DNA of 64,000 nucleotides, from the NCBI RefSeq assembly GCF_008831285.2, contig NC_045146.1, positions 13,283,289-13,347,288 of the forward strand. Reading direction: 5' to 3'. The number at the start of each line of letters is the position of its first letter. The first letter of the stretch is position 1. The DNA is from Nymphaea colorata. Lineage: Eukaryota > Streptophyta > Magnoliopsida > Nymphaeales > Nymphaeaceae. A model generated the notes under the pieces. The model searched no databases. It had not been told where the DNA came from and was given only the letters and a program-made list of their open reading frames with translations. A program made the position numbers and the translations under genes. Shown piece by piece: positions 37,941 to 53,900 of the stretch.

Positions 37941-38892
37941 TAAAACATACATTGGGCAAGATGGAGCAATTCATATGGTTGGACCTAGGACTCAAGTTCA
38001 CGTTTCACTTGGAACCCATAGGTCCATGTGTGCCGCCTGTCACTTGTTTAAAATGATAGCATAGGATAGCCTATCAACCAGAATAAACTGCAAATTGCTT
38101 GTGCATGCACACATATATTGGTTGGACATATTGTTGTGAATATTTGTGTTGGTGTCATATTGTTGTGAATATTGGTGTTGGTGTCATACAATAGTTTTAA
38201 ATGATACAACATTTATTTATTATACATACTTTGAATTTATATCTGACAATAATTATTTGATTAATGGCATCCATGGGATTCACCACATGAAAAAACATTT
38301 ACTATATCAACATTTGATTACTAAGCATAATAATAATAATATATATATATATTTCTTCCAATTCAACTATTTGAACCCGGGTTCAAGGCAAGTAATTATT
38401 GATTTCCTAACCATTGACATCCTTAAAGGAGCGATGAGCGATGTGACGAGATGACTGATACAAGTTTTCCGGCGATCAAAAGTTTTGCTAACCCAAGTTT
38501 TCCGGTGTTCGCAGAGACACCGAAAAGAAAACGAATCACAGATGTAAAAGGTTTCGAATTTCGGTTTTGATCCATCGTTAACTTGTCTTTAATATCAATT
38601 CTCCCCATACGAGATTTGGACTCAAGTTCACTTGACTTTGTGAAACTTAATCCGGATCCAACGGGTCGCACATTTACATGTAGTTGGATCGGGTCCTGAT
38701 CGAATATTGGAATGAAATTCGGATTCAGTCACGGAACTGCATTTGCAAAAGTAGGTCCAATTACTATCAGATCCTTGATGGAACCTACATGGGAGCGGAC
38801 CCGATCCACTAAATAGTGGGGGACATTTTTGTCATTAGCTGTATACCCAGGGGTGAATGGAAAGATATCCGTGGTTTGCTCGTCGCTCGAAC

Positions 38893-38912
38893 TATAAAAG
38901 CCAAAACCCTAG
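38893..38912 (+). promoter_or_regulatory. TATA-like box and telo box of RPS6
   Basis: TATAAAAG at 38893-38900 is followed by AAACCCTAG at 38904-38912, about 110-125 bp upstream of the RPS6 start codon. Telo boxes are a common element of plant ribosomal-protein promoters. The TATA-like match is close to the telo box, so transcription would start around 38925. Confidence 0.6.
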
Positions 38913-39018
38913 AATCTCTTCGCCCCACTTTCGCCATCGCACTGCTCGCGCTGCTCTATCTGGGAGGCGACGGCGTGACACTTCCCGCCATTGTGCTCGG
39001 TGGAGAAGTCGCCCGAAG

Positions 39019-43141
<4,123 letters not shown>

Positions 43142-44919
43142 GCTGCATCTTTTTCCAGAGGATTTTGTTTGGTTTAGGTTTTGTTATTTAGAGATTAAAC
43201 TCTTTGCAATATGATGATATTGAGGTGATATTTTTTCCCAATTTTGTGTCTGAGACCATTAAATCCAGCTTTTGACTTCAAATATTCGGTGTCTATGTGA
43301 TGACCCGACCCCCCTTTCGTGTTTAAATTTTCCTGGTGGTTGTGTGTGTTAATTTTTTGTCTATCCGGTTTCGACAATATTTTGGGCTTGGGCAATATCT
43401 GCTTTCATCGGTTGTTGCAGTTCATATGATTTTGGTCCTTGGTCGTTTGTGAATTGATCAGGTCGGCAGCCCTTACCATGAGTCATAGTTCGCCAGTGAA
43501 AAAGAGATAAATCGCAGATTGAATTTAAATTGGTTTAAAGTTTCAGTGGAGCATGATCCGTTCATGGATTTTTTTGGTGGAGGCCAATTGAAATGTTGCC
43601 TTTCCTCAAGAAACGAGCTCACAATTGAAGCACTACATGCTTACGAACAAAGTGGAGAACAGGAAGTTGTACTGAGTTTTATATCGTATTCTTTTGCCGA
43701 GATGAACTCGGCATGCATAGTTTAAGGATCAGCCATTTTGATTTTTCATTGTAAGGCATAAAAGTTCATATGGTAAAAAGTTATGAAATCTTGTTCCCAC
43801 ATAGAATAGTTCAGGAGTTCACTACTATCCTGTCGCAGACTCGCAGATGAGTTCCACAAGAAAGAAAAAAAGACTTGTATGAATTTCGACTATATGATGT
43901 ATAATAACTTACTATATACCAAAAGCATCAATCCCGAATGGATGGCATTCAAAGCTTTCTTGTCATGCCACATCTGAAAGCAAAATTGAGATGAATCCAT
44001 TCACATGGGCCATGTAGAATCTCTCGGAGCAAGGACAAAAACTGGTACATTTGTAAAGCCTTGATTGAGTTAATTTGAGTTCACATTTTCCCGTGGACCC
44101 TAATCTGAGCATGGAACATAAAGGGATAGAAGCAAGTGATTAGAGGCACAACACAGCTATAGAATTCACGAAGTTAGATCCGAAGCTGATCTGAAGTCTG
44201 CATTTTGTGAGACCCATTCATTGTATACGCAAACAGTAAATAGCTATGTTCGGACTTTGGATCCTCAGCAGGGACCTGCAATATGGGATTCGAGTAAACA
44301 AACATGAGTTTCTAGTAAAGATATTAAAGACCAAAAAAGGTCTCAAGACCAACTCATAATGAGCGGGATGCATGACTTGGGGTACGTCATTTGGCGCGAG
44401 CTTTTACGCGAAAGTTCGGCTAATTTATTTCAGCAGTCTGGTTTGGCTGAGATCTTCGTGCGAAATAGGATTCTTCCTTCCTCTCTCTCCCCCCGCCGTG
44501 CTTCTTCCCCCACTGACCGGCCACAATCTGCCGCCTCGACTTGCGTCGCCTTCGTTTTTTTTTCTTCCTTCTTTGGTTTCCCATCCTCTTTTGCAAGACC
44601 CATCTCTGCTCTGCTCTGCTCTCTCTCTCTCTCTTGAATCGTACCTCCTTTGGCTCAAGCGCGAAGGCGGACGTTACCGGGACTCGTGTTGTGTCTCTCT
44701 CCCCACGGTAATAAGCTTGCATTTACTTAACAGTGGGGTATCAAGTATAAGAAAGAAAGCAAGCAAGCAAGGAGGCGTTGGAGATTGTGGAAATGTTGGT
44801 TTTAAGTAACATTTGGTTGTCTCACTCGGTTGATGCAAGTGCGATGTGATGGTGTCCTAGGGCGGGGCGAGTGTTCTGTGGTGTTTATTCTGTTGGCGAT
44901 TTTCTTTGGGTGAGGTGAA
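43142..44919. other. RPS6 3' flank and promoter/leader of the next gene
   Basis: About 200 bp after the RPS6 stop is probably 3' untranslated sequence. The rest shows no gene. From about 44400 the sequence becomes C/T-rich (CTCTCTCC, GCTCTGCTCTGCT and CT runs at 44590-44635), typical of a plant promoter/5' leader before the ATG at 44920. Confidence 0.55.
44390..44397 (+). promoter_or_regulatory. E2F-type binding motif upstream of the 148-aa gene
   Basis: TTTGGCGC matches the E2F consensus TTTSSCGC exactly, 530 bp before the start codon and close to where the C/T-rich leader begins. A single 8-bp match is weak evidence, but it sits in the expected place for a promoter element. Confidence 0.35.
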
Positions 44920-47900
44920 ATGGTGGACTGGGTGCATCTGCACCGTCTCTGGGAGAAATGGGCTTCCAATACAATTGGCTCTTCTGGTATAGTTATTCTC
45001 TTTTCCTTTGATTTCTCTGCCCTCCGATTTGATTAACTTTTCAACTTCTGCCTTTGTCGACTCTCTCATGCTTTAGGCAAGCCATTGAAAGCAGCTTTGC
45101 TTCTCAACCATGATCAAAAGTTGCCATCCCGTTATTTACCCGTTATGTAAGAATCTTATTCCTGCTTTCTTTGGTTTCTTTCTGTCTCTAATTGATGTTT
45201 AGTGTCTCACTGGCCTTCCATTTCCAATCAATTTTAAATTCTTACTGTGACAACCGCTTGTTATTTTTTTCTTAATGAAGACCTCGTTTAGCTTCAAGTT
45301 TATTTTCTGTTTCTTGGACAACTAGGAATTTGGTTGTTTGGTTCAATACAGTTCGACGTTTGGCGTTTTTCTAATGCTAGGGAACGAATGTTGAACATGT
45401 GATAGAGCTTTACCCGTATGAAAGGATATTTGGTCTTAAGAGCGACAATGCAAGTCGTTTACGTTCCCAAATATTGCGAACCTACATTTCCCAAATATGG
45501 TGTGCATGATCTATGTGTGATTAGCAAGAATGAGTTTGTCCTGTATTCCTTTTCTGCCTTGCGCTTGAACAGATAAAAGCCTAAGAATCATTTTGGCGTG
45601 TATCCAGAAAGGGTAGCGGACACATATTGTCCCAGCATCTCGTTGACTCTGCAAAATCATTAATGAGATGCATAGTTGATAAAAGAATGGCGGTTAACAT
45701 TGGGGAGCCACGAGCCTTTCAGGGCGTCATCCTTTGTATGGCGTTGAGGGAAGCGATCTCTTTACACTCTGAAGATTAGCTTTTTATTTCCATGAGCATG
45801 GAAAAACCAAGGGGGACAGAATTACTGAAATCAATAACTATGTAGATAGGTGGTGGAAAATATTTTAAATGAAGGCAATCTCTCTGATGCTATTGTGCTT
45901 AAGGTGAACACAGTACACCACATATGCACACCAATAGAATTCTTGCGGTAGCTTTCTGTCACCCACCTTTTAAAAAAAATTATTTATTTTTTAGTTAGAT
46001 ATCGTCAAGAAAAAGATAGACACAAGAGCATATCGGTTTTTCTATAATTATTGTACTTTGACAAAAAGCCACAAGTCCATTATCTGGTAACTGATGTGAT
46101 GGTAGGGCTTGCATTCTTCGAAGACTCTTTAAATTCACTGTGGCATTGCACTTGTAGGACAAGTTGCTTTATAATTGTTCTCTTTGAATGATAAAGAATC
46201 ATGGCTTAAGCTTGCTGATAATTAAGTTATAGCTTAAAATTTGCTAGAATGATGTGAAACTCTTACATAGATTCACGCCTGTTCGTTTTGGTTGACATAT
46301 GAAACCCTTATGGCTGGGTTGAGCTGCCAATATTGCACCCTAAGCATGTAAAGCCTATCTTTCTAAGTACCACTACTCATAGGGGATGTTGGAATCCTAA
46401 TATTTATATTATTTGTTAACCATGTGTTTTTGCTGCTGTGTAGACCATGTTTCTCTATTTTAAAACTTCTGATCACACATTCTGGGGTAATTCAGAGCCC
46501 AGAATACATCACGAAGAGGCAAATTGAATGGCACCATGACTTGTGCTGACCAATGATGCGATACTTCTCCCTCCTCCATAAGTACTGAAGCCTCAGACAT
46601 AGCATAACTTGTTGACACTTTCAGTGCTGCTTGAATCAAGCAAGTTGTAATACTCTGCCTTATTCTGTCATGTTGGCCCTGAACTATCTCAAAATTTATG
46701 TTTGTCTTGCATTGGAATTCTAGCAAATGTAATGGTGGTAGAGCTGTCGCAAGGTCGAAAAATTTCCTTAAAGCCAGTCTGTTTCTTCTAATGACCTTTC
46801 CAAAGTGAGGTTCAGATAAGCGAAGCTTTCAATGAGTTATGGGGATTGATGCCTAATGATTGCGTCTGAAAAATGTACAAGTGGATCACTAAGGCATTAC
46901 AAGTGAAAATAGGTGCTATCTGACATTTGTACCTATGAATGAATGACGTTGGCACTTATGATGACATAGCCTCCTCTAGGGGATGTTGACCTTTCCTTTT
47001 ACCTAGACATATATTATAAGCAATGAAAGGAAATTCGTCTGCCATCACTTGGTTCAGGGCATGGTATATGGTACATTAAGGCACATTGCTGTTAGTAAAA
47101 TGCCTGTAGTTTCTCAATCCTTAGTCTTTTCTCTCAGGGGATTCTGTTCTTTTTCCTTCTCTGGATGCTTTCACTTTTTCATATATTTTCTTCATTTTTT
47201 TTTATCTATGACAAAGTTTAGAATTTTAGGTCTCATATTCTTCGAAAATAGAATTACCTCCATGTGCCTCTTGCTCCTGACTCATTGGTATTTCAAACAT
47301 GCTTATGTTTTGTGATTTGGATTCCCTTGGTTTCTTATGGATTCACTTATCATATTTATCATTATTTGCGAGCCTAGTTTCATGGAAAAGAAATGCAGTG
47401 AATTGTTAGTGACTTCTATCCAGAAAATTTGTTGTTAGTGTGTGTATGTTTTCCTTTTCCTTTTGATCACATCCCTTGGCTATTTGATAACGTTCCTTGA
47501 CTATGAAGTTGATTGCATTATTTGGATTCAATGCTTAAAAGTTGTTTTAATGTGTTGACTTATTCTGACAGAGCAGAGCAATATGGAATGAAAATGAGAC
47601 CAGATGAGATGCGCCCTTTCCTTGACTTTGTCAAACGGGACAACCTTCAGATGGAGTGCTTTTTCATAGGAGCAAATGAGTGTGAGCCCAAAAGCTTTTG
47701 ATAATTTATACCTATAATGGCTAAGAATGTATGGTCACATTCAGGTATTCCACATGGCATGTGACTGTACATAACAATTGGCAGAAGCCCAGTTCGGTTA
47801 TGTGAAACACAGCAGCTTTCTTCTGGATGCTTGTCCTGATTTTATCGTATGGGCATATTTATAATGGTAGCCCTGCAGAATTCCTTGTTAATTTGCTCAA

Positions 47901-48796
47901 TTGTCTTAACCATTTGAAAGCACACTATCCCAGTGTGCCTGACTCAACAAAGGTGGTGCAGTTAAATCTGACTTTGGTAGAATTGCTTCCAACAGAAACT
48001 AGGCTGGCTCCTACGTAGGCTCCATCAAATGCTACTACTCTGCTTGCTTTCCCATTCGTTTTTTATCGTCATTTCTTCTAGCTTTTCATGATGAAGTTGT
48101 CATATGAATTTGCCCATTTCGTATGTGAACCTTTGAGGTTCCAAATTCACTGGACATCACGTGTGGGATGCTCCTGAGAAAAACCTGTGATAGATGTGGG
48201 TCAGATAAAGTTTATAATCTGAAGGCTTGGTGACAGTGATTCCCCTTTCATGTTAGGGGAGAAGAAAATTATGGCATGTGGAGTGACTTAAATTGTAGAT
48301 GTCTGAGAGGCCTTGCATCAGCTATTCTTGGACAAAGCAATGAGTACCTTTTGGGTGAATACAATATAGCTAAAATATCTGTTACAGCTCGTTCAGCTGT
48401 TCTCGTTTTAATTTGTTCTCTCGTTGTTTAAAGAATTGCTACTGTGAGTTGTTGACGGCTGTGGATGATGTACAGACTTGGTCACATCAATGCATGAGAA
48501 TTGGTTCTGCATGAGGTGCATAAATACATCTAAGCCTACTGGCGAAGGGGCTATTGTTATGAAGACTGCTTCATTCATTTTGATTGCAATGTAAGACTCT
48601 TTCTCTCTCTCTATACTATTGTCCAACATTATTTAGGATCTTGTTTTTGATGTCTAGTATTTATATGATATGTGATGTCTGTGTTTTTGCATATTTCAAA
48701 ACCACTTCTAGGTATGATGGTTCCATCAGTGCAGCTTCTCAGGCAATGGCAGCTGTTGATCAATTTGTTTGGCAGCTGAGTCGAAGAAACCTCTGA
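44920..48796 (+). CDS. Conserved-looking 148-aa protein, function unknown
   Basis: Five exons close in phase: 44920-44986, 45077-45146, 47572-47681, 48476-48590, 48712-48796. All five junctions use GT-AG. The protein starts MVDWVHLHRLWEKWASN and continues with GKPLKAALLLNHD, a charged block MRPDEMRPFLDFVKRDNLQMECFF, IGANEYLVTSMHENWFC, CINTSKPTGEGAIVMKTASF and an end AAVDQFVWQLSRRNL. There is no signal peptide or clear membrane span. HENWFCMRC contains a CxxC, but only two cysteines in that spacing are visible, so zinc binding is not established. The clean splicing, lack of stops and conserved-looking aromatic and Gly-rich blocks argue for a real gene. I cannot assign a family. Confidence 0.75.
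45147..47571 (+). other. Intron 2 of the 148-aa gene
   Basis: A 2.4-kb AT-rich intron. No coding or RNA gene recognised in it. A hypothetical minus-strand frame at 46460-46726 has no recognisable domain. Confidence 0.65.
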
Positions 48797-49485
48797 TGCA
48801 TGGCTTTCTTTGGCCATACATTCCAGAGCCAGAATTTCCTGTATATACTGCAACCGGTATAGGCACCAAGGGAGATTCATCACATGGCAAATGAAGTTCC
48901 AGACTGCACTTTTATGGAGCTTCAGCGACTAGATTTTTCATGTTGCTGTCCTTGTTCTTGGGTTATTCACTAAGCATGGAGGTTGATGCATTAGCAATTG
49001 TTGCAGGTGTTTGAACCAGCATAAACCAGGCGCTTGTGCACCAAAGGTGCAAATATTTTCTCCAGCTTTTTCTTATTCTCTTCTCACGACTAGCTTTTGT
49101 ATAGTCACCAAGTGAATGACAACACCAAGCATGTACCTGCTCTTTTGAGGTTGATGTCTTCGGTTCCAGTCTTCCGGCATCTTGCAACTTGGTACGCAGA
49201 TGTGGTGAAGCCTGAATTCTGAAGGTCGCAGACGGTTGTTTTTCATTGTCATTAGTTGGAACATGCAGACGGTTGTTTTTCATTGTCATTAGTTGGAACA
49301 TGTGGCTCTACTGGCTGGTTGTCTTTTGCAGTAAAGCTCGTTAAGGTGTATCTCCTAACCTATGGTTTTACACCTGTTACTCCTGTTTGTGAAGCGCAGT
49401 GGGGGGTGGCATTTCGAGGCACTGAAATCAGGTTTATATCCTAAGATGGTATTTCGAGGCAGCAAAATCAGGCTTCATATCCTAA

Positions 49486-50316
49486 GGTTGCGTTTGATGG
49501 CTCCAGATCTTAGATTAGGGGTTGATTTTTGACGTTGGGCATATTTGAGGTTTTGAAAACAGACCCGTTTGATAAGCTTTTTAGAAAAAAGGGATTTCTC
49601 TTGTCGCCTCTCGCTCAATTTCTCTCATCTTCACCCTTATCCAAGTGATAGAGATCGATTGGCGACGATAGAAATTGACTGGCCACGGAGATTGGTCGGC
49701 TGGTGTCTGGATTGGCCGTCGGAGGTGGGTCTCTTTCTCCCGTTCCCCCTCCCTCCCTCCCTCCCTCCCTTTCTCTCTCTCCCTCTCCCTCCCCGCTTCC
49801 CTCTCTCGGTTTCCCTTTTTGAAATCAGCACTGTGGCCGATGGTTTCCAAAGGGCCATGAAACCCTCGGCATCTAATTTGATGAAACCATGATTCATCTT
49901 TTGTGAAACCCTGTGTAGTGCCGAGAGTTTCAAAAAATCTGAAACCCTGTGTCGGGCCAAGGGTTTCAGAGAAAATTTGAAATCTGATTTCAGACTTCTC
50001 TGGAACCCTTTGTAGTGCCGAGGGCTTCAACATCTCCGACCTCTCTCTTAAACTTATTTCCTGACACGATCGTCTTGTTAGAAATCACGTTTTTCTTGAC
50101 GGTTCTTTGGTGGAGAGAAAGGGCCATGGCAGACGCTGATGATGGCGGGAGACCTTCAGCCACAGCCTCGCGAATGTGAGATCTGTGCAAGAGATCGGAG
50201 ATCTCTAACCTATTTCGTGGATTTGAAATCTGATTCCCAGTTTGTTTTACATTATAGATCTTCTAAGCAAATCTGATCTCTTCTGATCTTACATCTGAGG
50301 TAATCAAAGCATGGCC
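49486..50316. mobile_element. Harbinger/Tourist-like non-autonomous element, 831 bp
   Basis: Flanked by TAA at 49483-49485 and 50317-50319. The left end is GGTTGCGTTTGATGG...AGATCTTAGAT; the right end inverted is GGCCATGCTTTGATTACC...AGATGTAAGAT. Both share CGTTTGAT/GCTTTGAT and AGAT.TTAGAT blocks. The interior has a C/T-rich run (49740-49805) and several GAAACCCT/GTGCCGAGGGTTTCA-type repeats at 49858-50030. A minus-strand frame of 150 aa is low-complexity and not a transposase. Confidence 0.65.
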
Positions 50317-50378
50317 TAAGGGGGTTAACGGTGGGGTGGGGGATTCGGCGTTCTGCAGCTTCGTGGCAGTGAGGTGAG

Positions 50379-50471
50379 TTCACGTTTCACTAAAAATTTC
50401 TAACAAGACAACATAATCCCTAGTTCACGTTTCACTAAAAAATTCTAGCAAGACAACATAATCCCTGGATA
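50379..50471. repeat. Tandem duplication of about 46 bp
   Basis: Two adjacent near-identical copies, each running from AGTTCACGTTTCACTAAA to AAGACAACATAATCCCT, split at about 50424. Confidence 0.9.
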
Positions 50472-50918
50472 AGGGGATTGGAATTTGGCCAGCCCCAAAA
50501 ACGTGAATGATGATCTGGTCATAGCAGGAAAGAGATAAAGAACGAAGCGTGAGAAGAAAGTAGAGAATGGCTAATCCGCATAAAAGCGATAGATCAACTC
50601 TGTTGAGTAAATAGATGATAAAGCGACAGAAAAATGCTGTAAGTATATAAGGTGGATTCCACCCTAATAAAAATACAACTTCTGCACCCAACGGCTCACT
50701 TTAGATAGGTAAAACATCAACACTGGTGCCGAGGAAAGGACAAATACAAAAGGAACATGATTAGATAGAAAAACATCACCCGAGTAAAAAAAGCACGCAA
50801 AAGAAGAACAAAGAACATGATTATATTTATATATAGTTGAGGGTTGTGACGAGAGCATCTCGTTGTAACCAGGCACAAAATTTAAGCTTTTGACGCATAA
50901 CTGCAAGTGGCTCGGTTC

Positions 50919-53900
50919 TCATGGTACCATTTTATATGCTTCCCTCTTGTGAAGAACAACTTTCAGACCATGTTTCATGTAAATGGTCAAGGCGAGCTTT
51001 GGCAAGACTGGATGTCCCGGGACAATTTGTACGTGGAACCGGGATATGATATTAGCAGCTATCAGCTTCATTTGGAAGTAAGAGAAATCCTTCCCAAGAC
51101 AAAGCCGGGGGCCGCCATTAAAGGCAGGAAACTTGTAAGCCGGTTCGCTCGTAAACTGGCCATCTTGGATCCATCTCTCTGGTTTGAACTGCCTACAGTC
51201 TTTGCCCCATATGCTCTCCATCCTCCCCATTGCATATGCGCAATATAAAACTTTGGTCCCTTTCTTCAGGGAAGTACCGTCTGGAAAGACCTCATCTTCA
51301 ATGACCTGCCAAGAGTGAAAGGGTCGTTCTTGAAGATTACTAATTAATTACAGATCCTCAAATCAAACATAGAAGAACATGGAAGCACTTCGCCGAAAGG
51401 AAACATTGGGCATCTACACATTGAATGTCATATGAAAACATATAAATTTTCCCATCTAAACGAATGCTTGCGTATGTTGGTCATCATACAACCCATATAA
51501 ATAGGCCGTGTTGTGCATTCACAGCACTAACGTACGCATTTATTAGATTCCATCAGTTACAGCCACAGATCAGCAGAGTCGACGCCATTTTTTTTCAAAT
51601 TCCTTCAAAGCCAACAGACTTTGTGACTCCCACTCACTTATTGACACTTCTGTTCCCTTACTGTGAGTGACGTAACGCAGGTGCATAAGTGTTAGTGTTT
51701 ATCAATGGGCCTGTGTGTGAAGCTAGTTATCTAAATGGGAGGGTGTAATGACTAAAATGCTCTTGATTAAGTAAAAGAAGAAGCTTTTTTAAAAGGACAA
51801 AAGGGTTATGAAAAAGTTGAAAATTTGAAATGTATATTTCTTCATAAAAATTTCTAAAACATCCTAACCCCTCATTTTTTTCTCAAATGTACATTTGGTG
51901 GTGTGCACGCAACTGGACAACTTGTGAGGGGCTCCCCACTTGGTTTTCTTACCTAAGAAAGAAAGACTCTTCATTCTTGCTTCAAAGGGCATAACATAGC
52001 TGGTGTGTAAACAATGCATCATTTACATTGATTCTTAAAATTATACATCGCATTTTTATTTTTATGAAAGCAAATATATGTGAGCTCAACTACAATAACG
52101 GCGGTAGATCAACTTTTTCCAACTTGTCTAATAAATTTCTTGTGGTATTATTAAAGGGGAGCCTAGGACATAGGTGCACTAAATTAAGAGATCGCCAGGC
52201 ACTAATTTGTGATATGGATGACAAGCCTGGCTCGTTTTGAAAAAAGCTCGAAGAGGAAGAGAAGAGTGTTAAGCACTTACTTCCTTATGATCGATGGAGA
52301 CGGGAGGATACAGCCTCAGCGTCTCTGTGATGGCCGCATGCAGGTAATGCATCTTCCTCACATCCTCCACTCCTACTACCTGACCGCCCACCTCATCCTC
52401 CTCCCTGCCGAACGAAGAACGCCTCTCCCCGACTACCCAATGAATCTCCGCCACTATCCTCTCCTCGACCGCCGGGTTCTGGCCCAGCAACCAGAAGAAC
52501 CATGATAGCGCCACCGAGGACGTGTCCCGCCCGGCCAGGATGAAGCTGATGCACATGTCCCTTAGAAACTCGTCCGAGTGAGGCTGGCCGTCTTCATCTC
52601 TGGCTCTCATGAAGATGCTGACGAGGTCCGTTCTTTCGGCGCCCTCTCCCCGGGAAAGTTCCTTCTTCCTTGCAGCTATGACGCCGGCGACAAACTCCTG
52701 GACCTGCCGGACCGACCGCCTCAACCTCCTCTCCGGCCCGAGGTCGAAGAACCGCATCATCTTCCAGACTGCTGTTGGCATGAGGAACCGGAGAGTGGAC
52801 ATCTCCGTGGCGTCCTCGAAGGACCTGGAGAAGGGGATCGCCGGCAAGCTCGGCTTTAGGCTGCCCAGGTCGACGCTGAGGGCCATCATGCAGACGTTGT
52901 CCAACGTCAAGCGGAGCAGGACGTCCTGCATTCGTGAAACGCAAACGGGCCGGGATGTTACACGCGTCTGGACCCAAAATTTGTCCGTCGCCGTCGGATC
53001 TAAAACCCAACGCGCATTCGACGTTACCTACTTGAACCGGATTCTAAGTTGCATGTGCACTACTCAGGCTCGAACCTGTTCTTAGCCTAATTTAGTTGGC
53101 AGGCTGGATTGAAGATCAGATTTAAGAATTTTTGAAGTAATTATAGAAGAAATATCCATTTTAAAAAGTACCCGTTCATCAGTACTTCTCAATAATAGAA
53201 TGACATAGATAAGTCCGCTAATTTCTAGTAAGAAATGCTTTCGTTCAATAATAATCTCATTCACTTTTCAGTCACTAAAATTTCCAAATCCATCACCTCA
53301 TTTTAGTCAAATTTATTCGTTTTCCCCATTTCGGTTCAAGAAGCTATGATCTTGATGATGAATCTTATTCTTAGTTCACGAATAGTTTATATGCAAATAA
53401 AAGGTAAATATTACCACTGTAAGAAACTTTTTTGTTTTAAAGATAATTGATTCGATATTCTAGTGATGATTTTGGAGATCTAAAGTTAGATGTATTGGTT
53501 AGAACACAAGGCAGTAGAAATGATAGAAGAATTAATTTCTCTCTTTCTCTCTCTTTCTCTCTCTCACACACATACACACATATATATATATACATATAAA
53601 ATTGAATGACGTCTTCAGATTTTTAAACTTATCTAGACATCTAACAGAGCAGTTGGATCTAACAGAACAAAGAAAAAAACAAAAAAAAGATGGTATCTTC
53701 CTAATATAGTAATAGTTTGAATCTTTTTTATTTTTATTTTTCTTTCAACCATTCAGACTTTGGTTCCCATTAAATGGTTAGGTGAATATTGATAACCAAA
53801 GTTAGTGACATCACATTCATGAATACTGTTGATTCATCATAATAAACAATTTAAAAATAAATAATGAAAAAAATATGATGAACATTTTGTTTTATAATAT

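Larger units (their letters stand above)
32518..39018. other. Intergenic block rich in short DNA transposons
   Basis: No gene is supportable between the membrane-protein start and RPS6. The space holds the remainder of duplication B1, several MITEs listed separately (32661, 33665, 35673, 36053, 37550, 37826), a possible LTR fragment near 36168-36990 and a short tandem duplication at 38126-38190. The promoter region of RPS6 occupies the last few hundred bases. Confidence 0.6.
48797..50918. other. Intergenic space with tandem duplications and a Harbinger-like element
   Basis: Between the convergent 148-aa gene and CYP86B-like gene. It holds a tandem duplication of about 42 bp at 49223-49306, the 831-bp element at 49486-50316 and a tandem duplication of about 46 bp at 50380-50471. 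No gene recognised. Confidence 0.6.

Noticed and set aside
46905..46990. Possible box C/D snoRNA (ATGATGA) in intron 2 of the 148-aa gene
   Set aside because: There is a good C box but no CTGA box at a sensible distance and no terminal stem.
52594..53085. Overlapping frames on both strands over CYP86B exon 3
   Set aside because: Shadows of the P450 exon; the true frame carries the I-helix and ExxR motifs.
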